Positions 42,823-51,988 of a stretch of DNA of 64,000 bases are shown one piece after another. The translations under genes and the position numbers were made by a program. This stretch comes from a bacterium (lineage in GTDB: Bacteria > Zixibacteria > MSB-5A5 > CAIYYT01), in assembly GCA_016708315.1 (NCBI GenBank), contig JADJGC010000023.1:248001-312000 (forward strand), read 5' to 3'. Position 1 is the stretch's first letter, and each line of letters starts with the position of its first letter. Below the pieces are notes generated by a model that worked only from the letters and a program-made list of their open reading frames with translations, was not told the DNA's origin and searched no databases.

Positions 42823-43926
42823 CTAATTCGCCTTTGTATCATCCCCCAACTCATTCTTGAGAATCTTCAATATCCGCGGTAGCGCCGGATTCACGACATA
42901 ATTATCAAACACCCACTCCAGTGCCGGATCGCCTTTCGTATATCGCACCCGATAATCCGACATATCCACCGCCTTCTTCAAAGAATCCGCTGCCGTCACC
43001 CCTGATTCGAATGCCGTCTTTGCACGAACGAACAAATCGGCAATCAAATCCCGCGTCATTCGCATATACGCGGTGTCCGTCATCACCTCGCCGTGACCCG
43101 GCAATATCACCTTCGGCCCCAGCGCCAGCATCGTGTCCATCACTGCCGGCCACTCATTGAAGAAACTCCCGAAGCAGTACGGTATCGGCGAAACCAGAAT
43201 ATCTCCGGTAATCAAGATGCTATCCTGCGGCAGCCACACATAGGCATCCCCCGGCGTGTTGGCGCGTCCATCGTGCCTAATCTGAATCTCAATCCCGCCC
43301 ATGAACAATGTCAGGTTCTTCTCAAATGTCATATCCGGAATACAAACCTCATCGCGCCGCACATCCTGATCGTACTTCTTCAGGATCACCATCAGCTTTT
43401 CCATCCGCTCCCGCTCGACTGCGGTAATCGGCTGGCCGATATAGCCCTTCCCTTCGGCAAGCATCTTGCCGAAATCCGTTATGTACTTCTCGTATTCCCC
43501 CTCGCGCGCTTCCTTGACCCAGTCCGCCTGCCTTCTCGCCAGAGTTTCGCGCGTCTTCGCATGAGCGATGATCTTCGCATCAGGAAACGCCTTCTTGTAC
43601 ACGAAATTCCCCATATTGTGATCGCCGTGCCAGTGCGTGTTCAGGACAAACTTCACCGGTTTGTCGGTCAGCTTGCGAATCTCGGCAATATTCGCCTCGG
43701 CACAGATCGGCGGCTGATGCGTATCCACCACGAACACCCCCTCGTCGGTGATGATCGCATACGAATTCCCATCGACCAGATCAAGCGTCGGATCCCAGCC
43801 GATAAACGCATACACGTGCTCGTTGATCTTCTGCATTTTGAAATGCTCAAGCTGTTGTCCCATTAAAACTCCCGACATCGCCAGCGCGATCACAGCGCCG
43901 GCACACCATAGCGACAATGACTTCAT
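42823..43926 (-). CDS. Exported metallo-beta-lactamase-fold hydrolase
   Basis: The 367-residue product has a signal peptide (LWCAGAVIALAMSGVLMG). Zinc motif NTHWHGDHNMGN and a late His in LPGHGEV are present. The central ligand, usually His in an AHTxGD motif, is Asn here (RANTPGDAYVWLP), followed by SILITGDILV. NTPGD variants exist in uncharacterised periplasmic MBL proteins. The substrate is unknown; beta-lactamase activity is not implied. The gene is bracketed by two copies of a 97-bp repeat. Confidence 0.88.
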   Translation of the reverse strand: MKSLSLWCAGAVIALAMSGVLMGQQLEHFKMQKINEHVYAFIGWDPTLDLVDGNSYAIITDEGVFVVDTHQPPICAEANIAEIRKLTDKPVKFVLNTHWHGDHNMGNFVYKKAFPDAKIIAHAKTRETLARRQADWVKEAREGEYEKYITDFGKMLAEGKGYIGQPITAVERERMEKLMVILKKYDQDVRRDEVCIPDMTFEKNLTLFMGGIEIQIRHDGRANTPGDAYVWLPQDSILITGDILVSPIPYCFGSFFNEWPAVMDTMLALGPKVILPGHGEVMTDTAYMRMTRDLIADLFVRAKTAFESGVTAADSLKKAVDMSDYRVRYTKGDPALEWVFDNYVVNPALPRILKILKNELGDDTKAN

Positions 43927-44079
43927 TCGATCTCTCCTAATTGTTTAGGTGAATTACGTCACTGCTTACGAATTGTTCAGAGGAATTTGTAGATATCAAT
44001 ATCGCGCGGGAGTGCATAGTCGACGACCCCGCCCACGGGGCAATTCGCCTTTCATTTCTACAAAAAAAGGAATCGAGTC

Positions 44080-44176
44080 AATTTCCCTCTTGTCGAAGAT
44101 CCCGCTTGCGGGAAGAGGGGTGCCTTGAACGCGCGATCCGTCGCGGCGGAGAGCGCGATCAAGGCGCGGTGTGTTC
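44080..44176 (+). repeat. 97-bp two-hairpin repeat, copy 2
   Basis: Same order and orientation as copy 1 with a few substitutions, mostly in the outer arms (TTTCCCTCTT, CCTTGAACGCGC, CCGTCGCGGCGG). The offset from copy 1 is 1462 bases. The small minus-strand frame at 43996-44178 is this repeat read backwards. Confidence 0.85.
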
Positions 44177-44258
44177 ATAAAGCAATTTAGAAGTCAGGAA
44201 CCCATTCCTTACTGCGTTTTCTAGAGTACAGCTGACAATTCGACATATCTGCCGCACA

Positions 44259-44795
44259 TTACAGACTGACTCGTGCCACTCTGTTCCACTCACTCCCGGA
44301 CTTTACTATCAAATGCAGTTCTGACGCGCGCGCCGCAATTGGTAGTTTTGCCGTCAACTCTGTCCGTAGCTCCGACTCCGAGGCATCAATCTCCTCGACT
44401 TCACTTGATTCAACAATCGTCAGATGAGGCACAACATCCTGGAATCTGCCACCGTATGGCGGAGATTGTGGAAATGCCTTCCACACAGCAGCTATGATTG
44501 CGCGGAATACAGAGTCAGGTTCGGGCTTCAAATACAGCGTTGTCGGCCAACGCCTCAGCTCGGTCAGACGAAATTCAAAAGCTCCGAATTCTTCGACCGA
44601 GTCGGCCAACCTGGCGACTATTACCTCCAAGTCGTTTTCTTGAATCATGAAAGGATAGTTGACAGTGATGTGAGCCGCGATTCCGGGATCCACGCTCTCT
44701 GGACAGGAAGACCTTGCCCTCTCGACTATAGAATCCAATTCCGGAACAAAAAACACGATCGCGGAATCCGCGCCGATCAAGGATCGAAGCTTCAT
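44259..44795 (-). CDS. 2H phosphoesterase superfamily protein (LigT/2'-5' RNA ligase-like)
   Basis: The 178-residue product has the two HxT motifs that define the superfamily: AAHITVNYPF and VPHLTIVES, about 80 residues apart. The family hydrolyses or forms 2'-5' or cyclic phosphodiester bonds. The exact substrate is unknown. ATG 44795 is taken over TTG 44801. It is divergent from the phosphohexomutase gene. Confidence 0.82.
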   Translation of the reverse strand: MKLRSLIGADSAIVFFVPELDSIVERARSSCPESVDPGIAAHITVNYPFMIQENDLEVIVARLADSVEEFGAFEFRLTELRRWPTTLYLKPEPDSVFRAIIAAVWKAFPQSPPYGGRFQDVVPHLTIVESSEVEEIDASESELRTELTAKLPIAARASELHLIVKSGSEWNRVARVSL

Positions 44796-44982
44796 GTCCA
44801 AACGCTACCAAATGTGATGCGATATCGAAAGAGATTTGAGCTCCCGAATTCGCATCTGGTTACCGAGTATCCGCTTCCACCCCTCAATTCCCCTTGCTTT
44901 CCCCCTAAAATCTCGTAGAATCTCCCCCAGGGGGCCAACCTGACTACGATACGATGATCTATTACTTACGGAGTGATACACA

Positions 44983-47226
44983 ATGAACGAATCTGTTGTC
45001 TGGCAATCGATCAAAGGCGATGTCGAACGCGAAATCTCCGGCTTCCTCAAAGCCCAGTTCGACTCCGGCACCGTCGATCAACTCATCTATGAAAAAGCCA
45101 TCTCTGATGTCGGCGTCTTCGCCAACCTCAACCGCTGGATGGAATCCCCCGATATCGACCGCATCTCCCCCAACGCCAAACGCGGTATCCTAAGCGCGCT
45201 CTTCGCCAACCGCTGGCCCGATATCAACGAATGCTTCTTCACCGAGGTCGAATTCGGCACCGGCGGTATCCGCGGCCGCGCCGTCATCTCCGACTGGGAG
45301 CTTGAGCTCCTGCGCGATGAGGGCATCGCCGCCCCGTTCCTGCGCGGTCCCAACACCATCAACGATGTCGTCCTCCTGCAAAAATCCGCCGCCATCGCCA
45401 AATTTGCCAAAATGCGCGGCTTCAAGTCGCTGGTGATCGGCTTCGACAGCCGTATCCGCGGCCGTGACTTCGCCAAAATCATCGCCGAGTTGTTCATCGA
45501 CTACGGCCTCAAGGTCTACCTCTTCGACGATGTCGTCCCCTATCCCGAGGTCACCTTCGCGATCCCGACGATGCACGCCGACATGGGCATCCTGCTTTCT
45601 GCGAGTCACAACGACCGCCGCTACAATGGCTACAAGCTTTCCTGTGGCAACGGCTCGCAATTCTCGGTCGCCGAACGCCGCATGATCCTGAATGACTACA
45701 TCGGCAAAACCGGCTTCGACGAAATCCGCCGCGCCGATCTTGCCACCGCCAACGGCGACCAGCTCGTCTTCCTCGGCGGCGCCAAACGCGTCAAGGACAT
45801 CAACTACTACAGCTACGTCGGCGAACCGGTCAACATCCACAAACAGCACGAGAAGCAAATCGCCTCGTTCCTGCTCGACAAGAAGCTCCTCAAGAAGGAA
45901 GCCAAGAAGATTCATCTCGGCTATTGCGCTTACAACGGCGCCGGTCGCGATGCCGTCCCCCGTTTGATCAAGTCGCTCGACATCAAGAAGCTCGACTGCA
46001 TTTCATCGATGCAGCCGGTCGACGGCATGTTCCCCGCCTTTGACGATCTCAAAAGCCCCAAGGGCAAGAAGGTCTACCAACAGCCTGATCCCGGCGATAA
46101 GTTTGCCGCGCTCAAGGCTGTCTCCGAGTTTGTCAAGGAATACGGCAAGGACCAGTTCGGCAAGCTCGATGCTCTCATCGGCACCGACCCCGATGCCGAC
46201 CGCGTCGGCGTTGTCGTTCCCGTCCCCAAGAGCCAGCGTCCGATCTACAACGGCGAAGACAACGTCCTGCTCGATGCCGACACTGCCTGGGCGATCCTGC
46301 TTTGGTACCGCATGGAGAAAATGAAACACGCCAAATCCGACTTCAGCAAATTCTTCCTCGTCCAGTCGCATACCACCACCGATGTCATTACCTTACTTTG
46401 CGAGAAGTACGGCATTGCCTGGATCAAGACCTGGGTGGGCTTCGCGCAGTTGTCCACCGCCGTCCAACGAGTATGGGATGGCGACCCGATCACCAAAGAT
46501 ATTTACTGGACGATTTACGACTACAAGGGACTCACCCCGAGTTCGACCTTTAATCTCGCCGCTCTCGAACAGTCGAACGGCTTCAGCATTCTCGGCGGCA
46601 AGCCCAAGGATGCGATGTCAATGGGCGCCGACGGCCACGTCCGCGACAAGGACGGTATCTTCGCGGCAATTCTCTTCCTTGAAGTCCTCGCCTACGCCAA
46701 GACGCAGAAGAAATCAATTCTTGATCTGGTCAACGAGAAGCTCTATCTCGATCCCTCAATCGGCCTCATCCGCACCGGCTATCGTCCGGCGCCTGTGTTC
46801 GGCCAGTACGAAGGCATCGAAGGCCGCTCCACCAAGATGAAGGTCATCCACAAGGCCGAAGAAATGATGGACCGCATAAAAAATGGCGGCAAGGTCAAGT
46901 TTGCCGGATTGACTTCTTCAAAATTCGAGGTTTACAAGACAGGCAAGTACGATGTCCAGCACGGCTACACCAAGGGCTTTAATCAGGATGATCCATCCAC
47001 CTTTGGTTTCCCTGACGAAGGCATCCGCTTCTTCTTCGGCGACTATTACAGCCATCTGACGATTCGCCCCTCCGGTACGTCACAAAGCCTGCGCTTCCAC
47101 ATTCAGCTACGTGACAAGACTGTCAAGAAGGGTGACCTGCTCAAAAAGCGCATCGCCATGGAGAAGAAAATCACCGCCATCTTCGAGGATGTCGGCAAAC
47201 AGCTCAACGTCGATTGGGACGAATAG
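44983..47226 (+). CDS. Phosphoglucomutase/phosphomannomutase family protein
   Basis: The 747-residue product is longer than the usual 450-600. It has the alpha-D-phosphohexomutase motifs: FGTGGIRG near the start, the active-site serine loop LLSASHNDRRYNGYK (family TASHNP; here S and D replace T and P), the metal loop GTDPDADRVG and the sugar-phosphate loop RPSGTSQSLRFH. It interconverts hexose 1- and 6-phosphates. The atypical residues leave the preferred sugar open. A bidirectional terminator follows. Confidence 0.9.
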   Translation: MNESVVWQSIKGDVEREISGFLKAQFDSGTVDQLIYEKAISDVGVFANLNRWMESPDIDRISPNAKRGILSALFANRWPDINECFFTEVEFGTGGIRGRAVISDWELELLRDEGIAAPFLRGPNTINDVVLLQKSAAIAKFAKMRGFKSLVIGFDSRIRGRDFAKIIAELFIDYGLKVYLFDDVVPYPEVTFAIPTMHADMGILLSASHNDRRYNGYKLSCGNGSQFSVAERRMILNDYIGKTGFDEIRRADLATANGDQLVFLGGAKRVKDINYYSYVGEPVNIHKQHEKQIASFLLDKKLLKKEAKKIHLGYCAYNGAGRDAVPRLIKSLDIKKLDCISSMQPVDGMFPAFDDLKSPKGKKVYQQPDPGDKFAALKAVSEFVKEYGKDQFGKLDALIGTDPDADRVGVVVPVPKSQRPIYNGEDNVLLDADTAWAILLWYRMEKMKHAKSDFSKFFLVQSHTTTDVITLLCEKYGIAWIKTWVGFAQLSTAVQRVWDGDPITKDIYWTIYDYKGLTPSSTFNLAALEQSNGFSILGGKPKDAMSMGADGHVRDKDGIFAAILFLEVLAYAKTQKKSILDLVNEKLYLDPSIGLIRTGYRPAPVFGQYEGIEGRSTKMKVIHKAEEMMDRIKNGGKVKFAGLTSSKFEVYKTGKYDVQHGYTKGFNQDDPSTFGFPDEGIRFFFGDYYSHLTIRPSGTSQSLRFHIQLRDKTVKKGDLLKKRIAMEKKITAIFEDVGKQLNVDWDE

Positions 47227-47247
47227 CCCGATACTCGCCAATTACCA

Positions 47248-47276
47248 CGGGGCGCGACTCTCGCGCCCCGTTTCTA
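47248..47276. terminator. Bidirectional terminator between convergent genes
   Basis: Perfect 10-bp stem CGGGGCGCGA / TCGCGCCCCG (47248-47257 and 47261-47270), loop CTC, followed by TTTCT on the plus strand. It serves the mutase gene and possibly the minus-strand DUF1801 gene. Confidence 0.75.
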
Positions 47277-47744
47277 CTTCTTGAGTTTGCCTTCGGCCAG
47301 TTGCTTACGCACCTTTTCGTAGTTCTTGATCAATTCATCTACCGATACTTTCGCTATCGCGTCCCCTATAACTTCGAGCGGTAAGTCATCGGCCGACTTG
47401 AAGCGCACGCACGATTTTCCCATATCCAGTTTCTTACCAGCCGCCGCGAACGCTTTTTTGAACCACTCCAGATACTTGGCATCACCATAAACGCAAGTGA
47501 GGTAAACTGACAGGTAATTCTTCTGCGCAGCCAGTGCCGCAACCCCCAAAGGATGCTTATTGTATGTATCCGGATAACGAGAGAGAGGAATGTAGTAGAC
47601 AATCATCCCAAAGTCCATTCCCTCCTCGTACCCCTTCGGCAAGTTGGCAAGAATCACCTTTCGAACCTTCTCAATCTCCTTGCGTCGGTCAGTCGGTAGT
47701 TCCGCCAAATACTCCTTCACCGACTTGGCTTTGCTCTGCACCAT
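47274..47744 (-). CDS. DUF1801 (YdhG-like) protein
   Basis: The 156-residue product has SVKEYLAELPTDRRKEIEKV, then EGMDFGMIVYYIPLSRYP and the C-terminal CVRFKSADDLPLEVIGDAI, typical of the DUF1801/YdhG fold, which is related to frataxin-like iron-binding proteins. ATG 47744 is preferred because AAGGAGAAGG precedes it; the longer frame to 47834 has no ribosome site. The role is unknown. Confidence 0.85.
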   Translation of the reverse strand: MVQSKAKSVKEYLAELPTDRRKEIEKVRKVILANLPKGYEEGMDFGMIVYYIPLSRYPDTYNKHPLGVAALAAQKNYLSVYLTCVYGDAKYLEWFKKAFAAAGKKLDMGKSCVRFKSADDLPLEVIGDAIAKVSVDELIKNYEKVRKQLAEGKLKK

Positions 47745-47990
47745 TTGCACCTTCTCCTTTAGAACGTCTTGAAAACTCAATCTGAACAAATATACGCAAG
47801 AAGCCCAAATCTCGTTACATTGCAAGGCATGCAATCTTATCGCAATTCCCCTGTAACCTTTTTCCGACTGTCCGTCTCATTCAGCAAGGCCAATCGGCGA
47901 AGTCTGGAACTCCGCCGTCATCCATTGGTTGACATTGTAGGTCGGCATAAGTAACGTAGTGCCGGGAAAGAGTGAAGAACAGGCGATACT

Positions 47991-48455
47991 ATGGCTGCTA
48001 CTATGAAAACTGGCCAACCTAACCGGACCGAAATTCCTGTCACCGGCATGCACTGCGCCAGTTGTGTCGCCAAGGTCGAGGGGATTATCAAATCCGTCCC
48101 TGGCGTTACTAAAGTCAGCGTCAATCTCGCCACCAATTCGGCGTCGATCGAGCACCAGCGCTCCGGATTCGATGTTGCTGCCGTCGCCAAATCTTTGAAC
48201 AAAGGCGGCTATCCGGCCAAACTCACTGTGACGCACCTGTCCGTCTCCGGCATGCACTGCGCCTCCTGCGTCGCCAACATCGAGAAATACCTGCTCGAAA
48301 TCGACGGCGTTGTCGATGCCGCCGTCAACCTCACCACCGGCTCCGGAACGATCAAACACCTCGGCGTCGAGCGATTGCAGGAAAAAATCACCACAGCCCT
48401 CGCCGGCAGCGGCTACGCAGCAACCATCGCCGATGACGGGCACCCAGGATTCTGA
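47991..48455 (+). CDS. copA: Copper-type P1B ATPase, N-terminal metal-binding domains before a frameshift
   Basis: Two heavy-metal-associated domains, each with GMHCASCV (residues about 19-26 and 86-93), typical of copper exporters of the CopA/ZntA class. The frame stops at TGA just after ATIADDGHPGF. The pump continues in the +1 frame from TQDSDPTDSEVAELRWP. Removing one G from the GGG at 48438-48440 restores a continuous protein. Confidence 0.85.
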   Translation: MAATMKTGQPNRTEIPVTGMHCASCVAKVEGIIKSVPGVTKVSVNLATNSASIEHQRSGFDVAAVAKSLNKGGYPAKLTVTHLSVSGMHCASCVANIEKYLLEIDGVVDAAVNLTTGSGTIKHLGVERLQEKITTALAGSGYAATIADDGHPGF

Positions 48456-50358
48456 TCCGACTGACTCCGAAGTCGCCGAGCTGCGCTGGCCGCTCTTGTT
48501 CAGCCTCGCTTCAGTAGCAATCACCATGTTCATCATGGCCGGCGAACACTTCCATTTCTTCCACATCGACCCCGAAGTTTCCGGTCACATTCAATTCGTT
48601 CTCGCAACGGCGGTCTATTTCTGGTGTGGCAAACGCTTCCATCTCGGACTGTGGCACTCCCTCAAACGCAAAAGCGCCGACATGAATACCCTCATCTCGC
48701 TCGGCACGTCGGCAGCCTATTTCTTCAGCGTCGTCGTCCTTTTCAAGCCATCTCTTTTCCCTGCAACCGGCGGCCACTCCGAATTCTATTTCGATACCGC
48801 AATTATGATCATCGCCCTGATCCTGCTCGGACGCTTCCTTGAAGCCAAAGCCCGCTCGCGCTCCAGTTCCGCGATTCGCAAACTCCTTGAGGCGCGACCC
48901 GACGAAGCTACCATTGTTGTCAATGGCACAGAGAAACAAAAGCGCTCCGAGTACCTCGAGATCGGCGACATCGTCCGTGTTCGTCCCGGTGAATGGATCG
49001 CCGCCGATGGCGAAATCATCGAGGGCACCGGCTCGGTCAACGAATCAATGCTGACCGGCGAAGCGCTTCCCGTTGACAAACAAACAGGCGATCAAGTAAC
49101 CGGTGGCACAATCAACACCACCGGCAGTTTTGACTTCCGTGTCACGACTGCCCAATCGGAATCGCGGCTCACTAAGATCGCGGCCATGGTGCGTCAAGCC
49201 TTGTCCGCCAAACCGCAAATTCAACGCCTTGTCGACAAGGTCGCTTCAATCTTCGTCCCTATCGTGATCGGACTTTCAGTCGTGACGCTGGCGATCTGGC
49301 TACTTGCCGGCGCAGGATTTGTCTTTGCCCTCAAGGCTGGCATCGGTCGCGGCGCCGGAATGGGAATTCTCTTCCGCAGTGGCGACTCATTAGAACAAAT
49401 CGGCAAGGTCTCCACAATGTTCTTCGATAAGACGGGAACGCTCACCAATGGCGCCTTCCGTGTTGTTAACATGCACGGAATCAGGCAGTCTTCGGAATCG
49501 CTTCTCCGCCTTGTCGCTTCGGTGGAATCCAAGTCCGAACACCCATTGGCGAAAGCCGTCGTCGAATATGCACAGGAGCAGGGTGTCGCATTCGCCAGCG
49601 TGTCAGACTTCGTCTCTTACGCCGGAGCTGGAGCCGAAGGCACTGTCGAAGGCAAGAGAGTCTTGCTCGGTACCGCCAAGTTCTTCCAATATCGTAAAAT
49701 CGACCTGTCCGCTCTTGCCGCAGATGTCGATCCTGAACTCGCACACGGTCGTAGTTTGATGTTCGTCGCTATCGACGGCACTGCCGCCGGATTCGTCACA
49801 CTTGCCGACACCATCAAACCCGACGCTTCGACTGCCATTCACGAACTCTCAATGCTGGGCATCACCGCAACAATGCTCACCGGCGACAATCAGCACTCAG
49901 CTCAGTCTGTCGCTCGTGAAATCGGCATTACCAACTTCAAAGCCGAACTTCTGCCACAACAGAAACTCAACGCCATTGCCGAGGCTAAATCGAGCGGTGC
50001 GATCATCGGCATGGTCGGCGACGGTATCAACGATGCGCCGGCATTGGCCGCGGCAGATATCGGCATCGCCCTTTCTTCCGGAAGCGATATTGCAGTCGAA
50101 TCCGCTGCCGTAACACTTACCGGATCGGGCCTGCGCAAGGTCCCGCAGGTCATTCGCCTGGCACGCGCAATTGTCCGCAACATCAAGCAGAATTTGTTCT
50201 GGGCATTTTTCTACAATGTTATTACGATTCCAGTTGCAGCCGGCGCGCTGTACCCGGCATTCGGTATCCAGCTCTCGCCGATCATCGCCGCCGCTGCAAT
50301 GTCGCTGTCGTCGATTTTTGTCGTAACAAATGCTCTGCGCCTGAGGCGCTTTCATTAA
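48436..50358 (+). CDS. copA: Copper-type P1B ATPase, pump part, lacking the CPC segment
   Basis: Pump motifs present: the actuator loop SMLTGEALPVD, phosphorylation site DKTGTLTNG, SEHPLAKAV, and the hinge MVGDGINDAPALAAADIGIALSSG. Helices before and after are intact, but between FVFALKAG and GIGRGAGMGILFRSGD the expected stretch with CPCALGLATPTA is missing, a clean in-frame loss of roughly 25 codons. The CPC cysteines bind the metal in the translocation path, so transport should be abolished. With the upstream frameshift the gene is probably a pseudogene. The open frame extends upstream to 48310 only by chance. Confidence 0.85.
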   Translation, partial: TGTQDSDPTDSEVAELRWPLLFSLASVAITMFIMAGEHFHFFHIDPEVSGHIQFVLATAVYFWCGKRFHLGLWHSLKRKSADMNTLISLGTSAAYFFSVVVLFKPSLFPATGGHSEFYFDTAIMIIALILLGRFLEAKARSRSSSAIRKLLEARPDEATIVVNGTEKQKRSEYLEIGDIVRVRPGEWIAADGEIIEGTGSVNESMLTGEALPVDKQTGDQVTGGTINTTGSFDFRVTTAQSESRLTKIAAMVRQALSAKPQIQRLVDKVASIFVPIVIGLSVVTLAIWLLAGAGFVFALKAGIGRGAGMGILFRSGDSLEQIGKVSTMFFDKTGTLTNGAFRVVNMHGIRQSSESLLRLVASVESKSEHPLAKAVVEYAQEQGVAFASVSDFVSYAGAGAEGTVEGKRVLLGTAKFFQYRKIDLSALAADVDPELAHGRSLMFVAIDGTAAGFVTLADTIKPDASTAIHELSMLGITATMLTGDNQHSAQSVAREIGITNFKAELLPQQKLNAIAEAKSSGAIIGMVGDGINDAPALAAADIGIALSSGSDIAVESAAVTLTGSGLRKVPQVIRLARAIVRNIKQNLFWAFFYNVITIPVAAGALYPAFGIQLSPIIAAAAMSLSSIFVVTNALRLRRFH

Positions 50359-50370
50359 CGGAGTTCGCCC

Positions 50371-50877
50371 TTGCCTAATCCGCATCCCTTGATTGTCCAC
50401 TTCCCGATTGCGTTGTTCATCATCGCGGTAGTCTGCGAGCTGTTCGCTTACTTCCTCAAATCGCGCCTCTTTGGAATCGCAGCATTGGTCAACGGCGTCG
50501 CCGCTGCGATTTCGGCATTTGCTGCCGTTGTCACCGGCCTCTTCGCCAAGACCCTCGTCACAAAGGGACCCGCCGTGTTTGTCCTCGAATCCCACGAGAC
50601 AATGGGCTATCTTGTCTTAGCAACCGCACTGGCATTCGCTGGAATAAAGTTGTACTCGCATCTCAAGCAGACAGACAAGTACCTTACATCTGCAATTGCG
50701 GTTGGGCTGTTAGGCGTTGTGTTTACTGTTATCGCCGGCCACGAAGGCGGTGAGCTTGTCTATCAGCACGGAGTTGGCGTTAACAAGACGCCGCAGACGC
50801 AGTTAAATCAGTACCCTTACGGCACTCCACTTACCGCGGAACCTGATTCGTCTTCCGATTCAACTGTCAGCCGTTGA
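50371..50877 (+). CDS. DUF2231 membrane protein
   Basis: The 168-residue product begins PNPHPLIVHFPIALFIIAVV, the DUF2231 signature. It has four hydrophobic helices and conserved histidines (SHETMGYL, AGHEGGELVYQHG) that may bind haem or metal. The TTG start has GGAG 8 nt upstream. It lies 12 bases after the copper ATPase, probably in the same transcript. The function is not established. Confidence 0.85.
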   Translation: MPNPHPLIVHFPIALFIIAVVCELFAYFLKSRLFGIAALVNGVAAAISAFAAVVTGLFAKTLVTKGPAVFVLESHETMGYLVLATALAFAGIKLYSHLKQTDKYLTSAIAVGLLGVVFTVIAGHEGGELVYQHGVGVNKTPQTQLNQYPYGTPLTAEPDSSSDSTVSR

Positions 50878-50898
50878 TCTCGCCCCGACTTTGATCTG

Positions 50899-51756
50899 CT
50901 ATACTTTCTCGATTACCATTCCGCGCTGGCGCTGATTGTAGTCGATGATTGTCTCGCGAACCCTCAGCCCGCTTTCCTTTTCGACAATGCCGCGAATCAC
51001 CGCGTCGTGGTCGATACCGTATTCTATCACCAAGTATCCTCCCGACGTTAGCAAGTCCGGTGTATCAGCAATCAACTGCCGAATTGCATCGAGACCATCC
51101 ACGCCGGAAACCAACGCGCTATGCGGTTCATGATCGCGGACCTCGCTCATGAGCTCCGGCCATTCCGACTCTCGCACATACGGCAAATTCGCAATAATCA
51201 GATCCATTGGCGATTCGATTAGCAGCGGTGACAATAGGTCTCCTTGCCGAAGCTCAATCCTCTCGCTCAGATTATGCAGCGCTATATTCTCTTCCGCCAA
51301 CTGTAGAGCACCGCTCGACAGATCGGTAGCATAAACGATAGCATCAGATCGATTCGCGGCCACAGCTATGGCGATACAACCTGTTCCCGTACCTATGTCC
51401 GCCACCCGTGGATTCGGCGTCGATCGAATCAACTCCAGCGCCCGTTCAAGTACGACCTCGGTTTCCGGCCTGGGAATCAGTGCCCGCCCGTCGCATCTGA
51501 TTATCAGCCCATACCATTCCGTCTCGCCAATGATGTATTGCAATGGTTCGCGATTTACCTTGAGCTCTACCATCTCTGCAAAGGATGCACACTCTTCGTT
51601 ACCAACTTCACGCCTGGGGTCAATGTGGATATCGAGTCTTCGAAGATTGAGAATTGAGCGAAGAAACAACTCAGCCGCCAATCGCGGATTCTCGATTCCG
51701 GCGGCAAGCAGACGGCTCGCGCCCTCATCGAGCAGTTCACTGAGAATCCTCGCCAT
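50899..51756 (-). CDS. prmC: Release factor glutamine methyltransferase
   Basis: The 285-residue N5-glutamine methyltransferase acts on the GGQ of release factors. It has a helical N-domain, then PRPETEVVLERAL, the SAM motif VADIGTGTGCIAIAVA, and IIANLPYVRESEW as the NPPY motif (Leu in position 2). It belongs to the same minus-strand cluster as prfA, its substrate. Confidence 0.93.
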   Translation of the reverse strand: MARILSELLDEGASRLLAAGIENPRLAAELFLRSILNLRRLDIHIDPRREVGNEECASFAEMVELKVNREPLQYIIGETEWYGLIIRCDGRALIPRPETEVVLERALELIRSTPNPRVADIGTGTGCIAIAVAANRSDAIVYATDLSSGALQLAEENIALHNLSERIELRQGDLLSPLLIESPMDLIIANLPYVRESEWPELMSEVRDHEPHSALVSGVDGLDAIRQLIADTPDLLTSGGYLVIEYGIDHDAVIRGIVEKESGLRVRETIIDYNQRQRGMVIEKV

Positions 51757-51764
51757 TTTTTAGA

Positions 51765-51986
51765 CTAAGCGAAGTGAATTGGAAAGTCAGCAGGCAAATT
51801 CATTGCAATTGCCGGGTCATTGAGTGCGCGCGCACATCCAAACCGCTTGTGTCCCATCAATCGCGGACTTTGAGATTCGTGGTGTTGGATCGCTTCCTCT
51901 TCAAATGCCTGCGCAAAAGTCGGCAGTCCGACAACAACCGCTCCAATGACCATGCTTGAGTTTCGAATGAATTCGCGACGATACAT
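51765..51986 (-). CDS. Small exported protein with Tat-like signal
   Basis: The 73-residue product starts MYRREFIRNSSMVIGAVVVG, a twin-arginine-like signal with a hydrophobic core and likely cleavage after AQA. The mature part is only about 45 residues (FEEEAIQHHESQSPRLMGHK, then a single Cys) with no recognised domain. GGAGG precedes the ATG. It sits between tldE and prmC. It may be a truncated remnant of a longer Tat substrate. Confidence 0.6.
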   Translation of the reverse strand: MYRREFIRNSSMVIGAVVVGLPTFAQAFEEEAIQHHESQSPRLMGHKRFGCARALNDPAIAMNLPADFPIHFA

Positions 51987-51988
51987 AT

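Noticed and set aside
42618..44176. The two 97-bp repeats as a CRISPR array
   Set aside because: There are only two copies, 1.46 kb apart with a gene between them, and each is an internal double hairpin.
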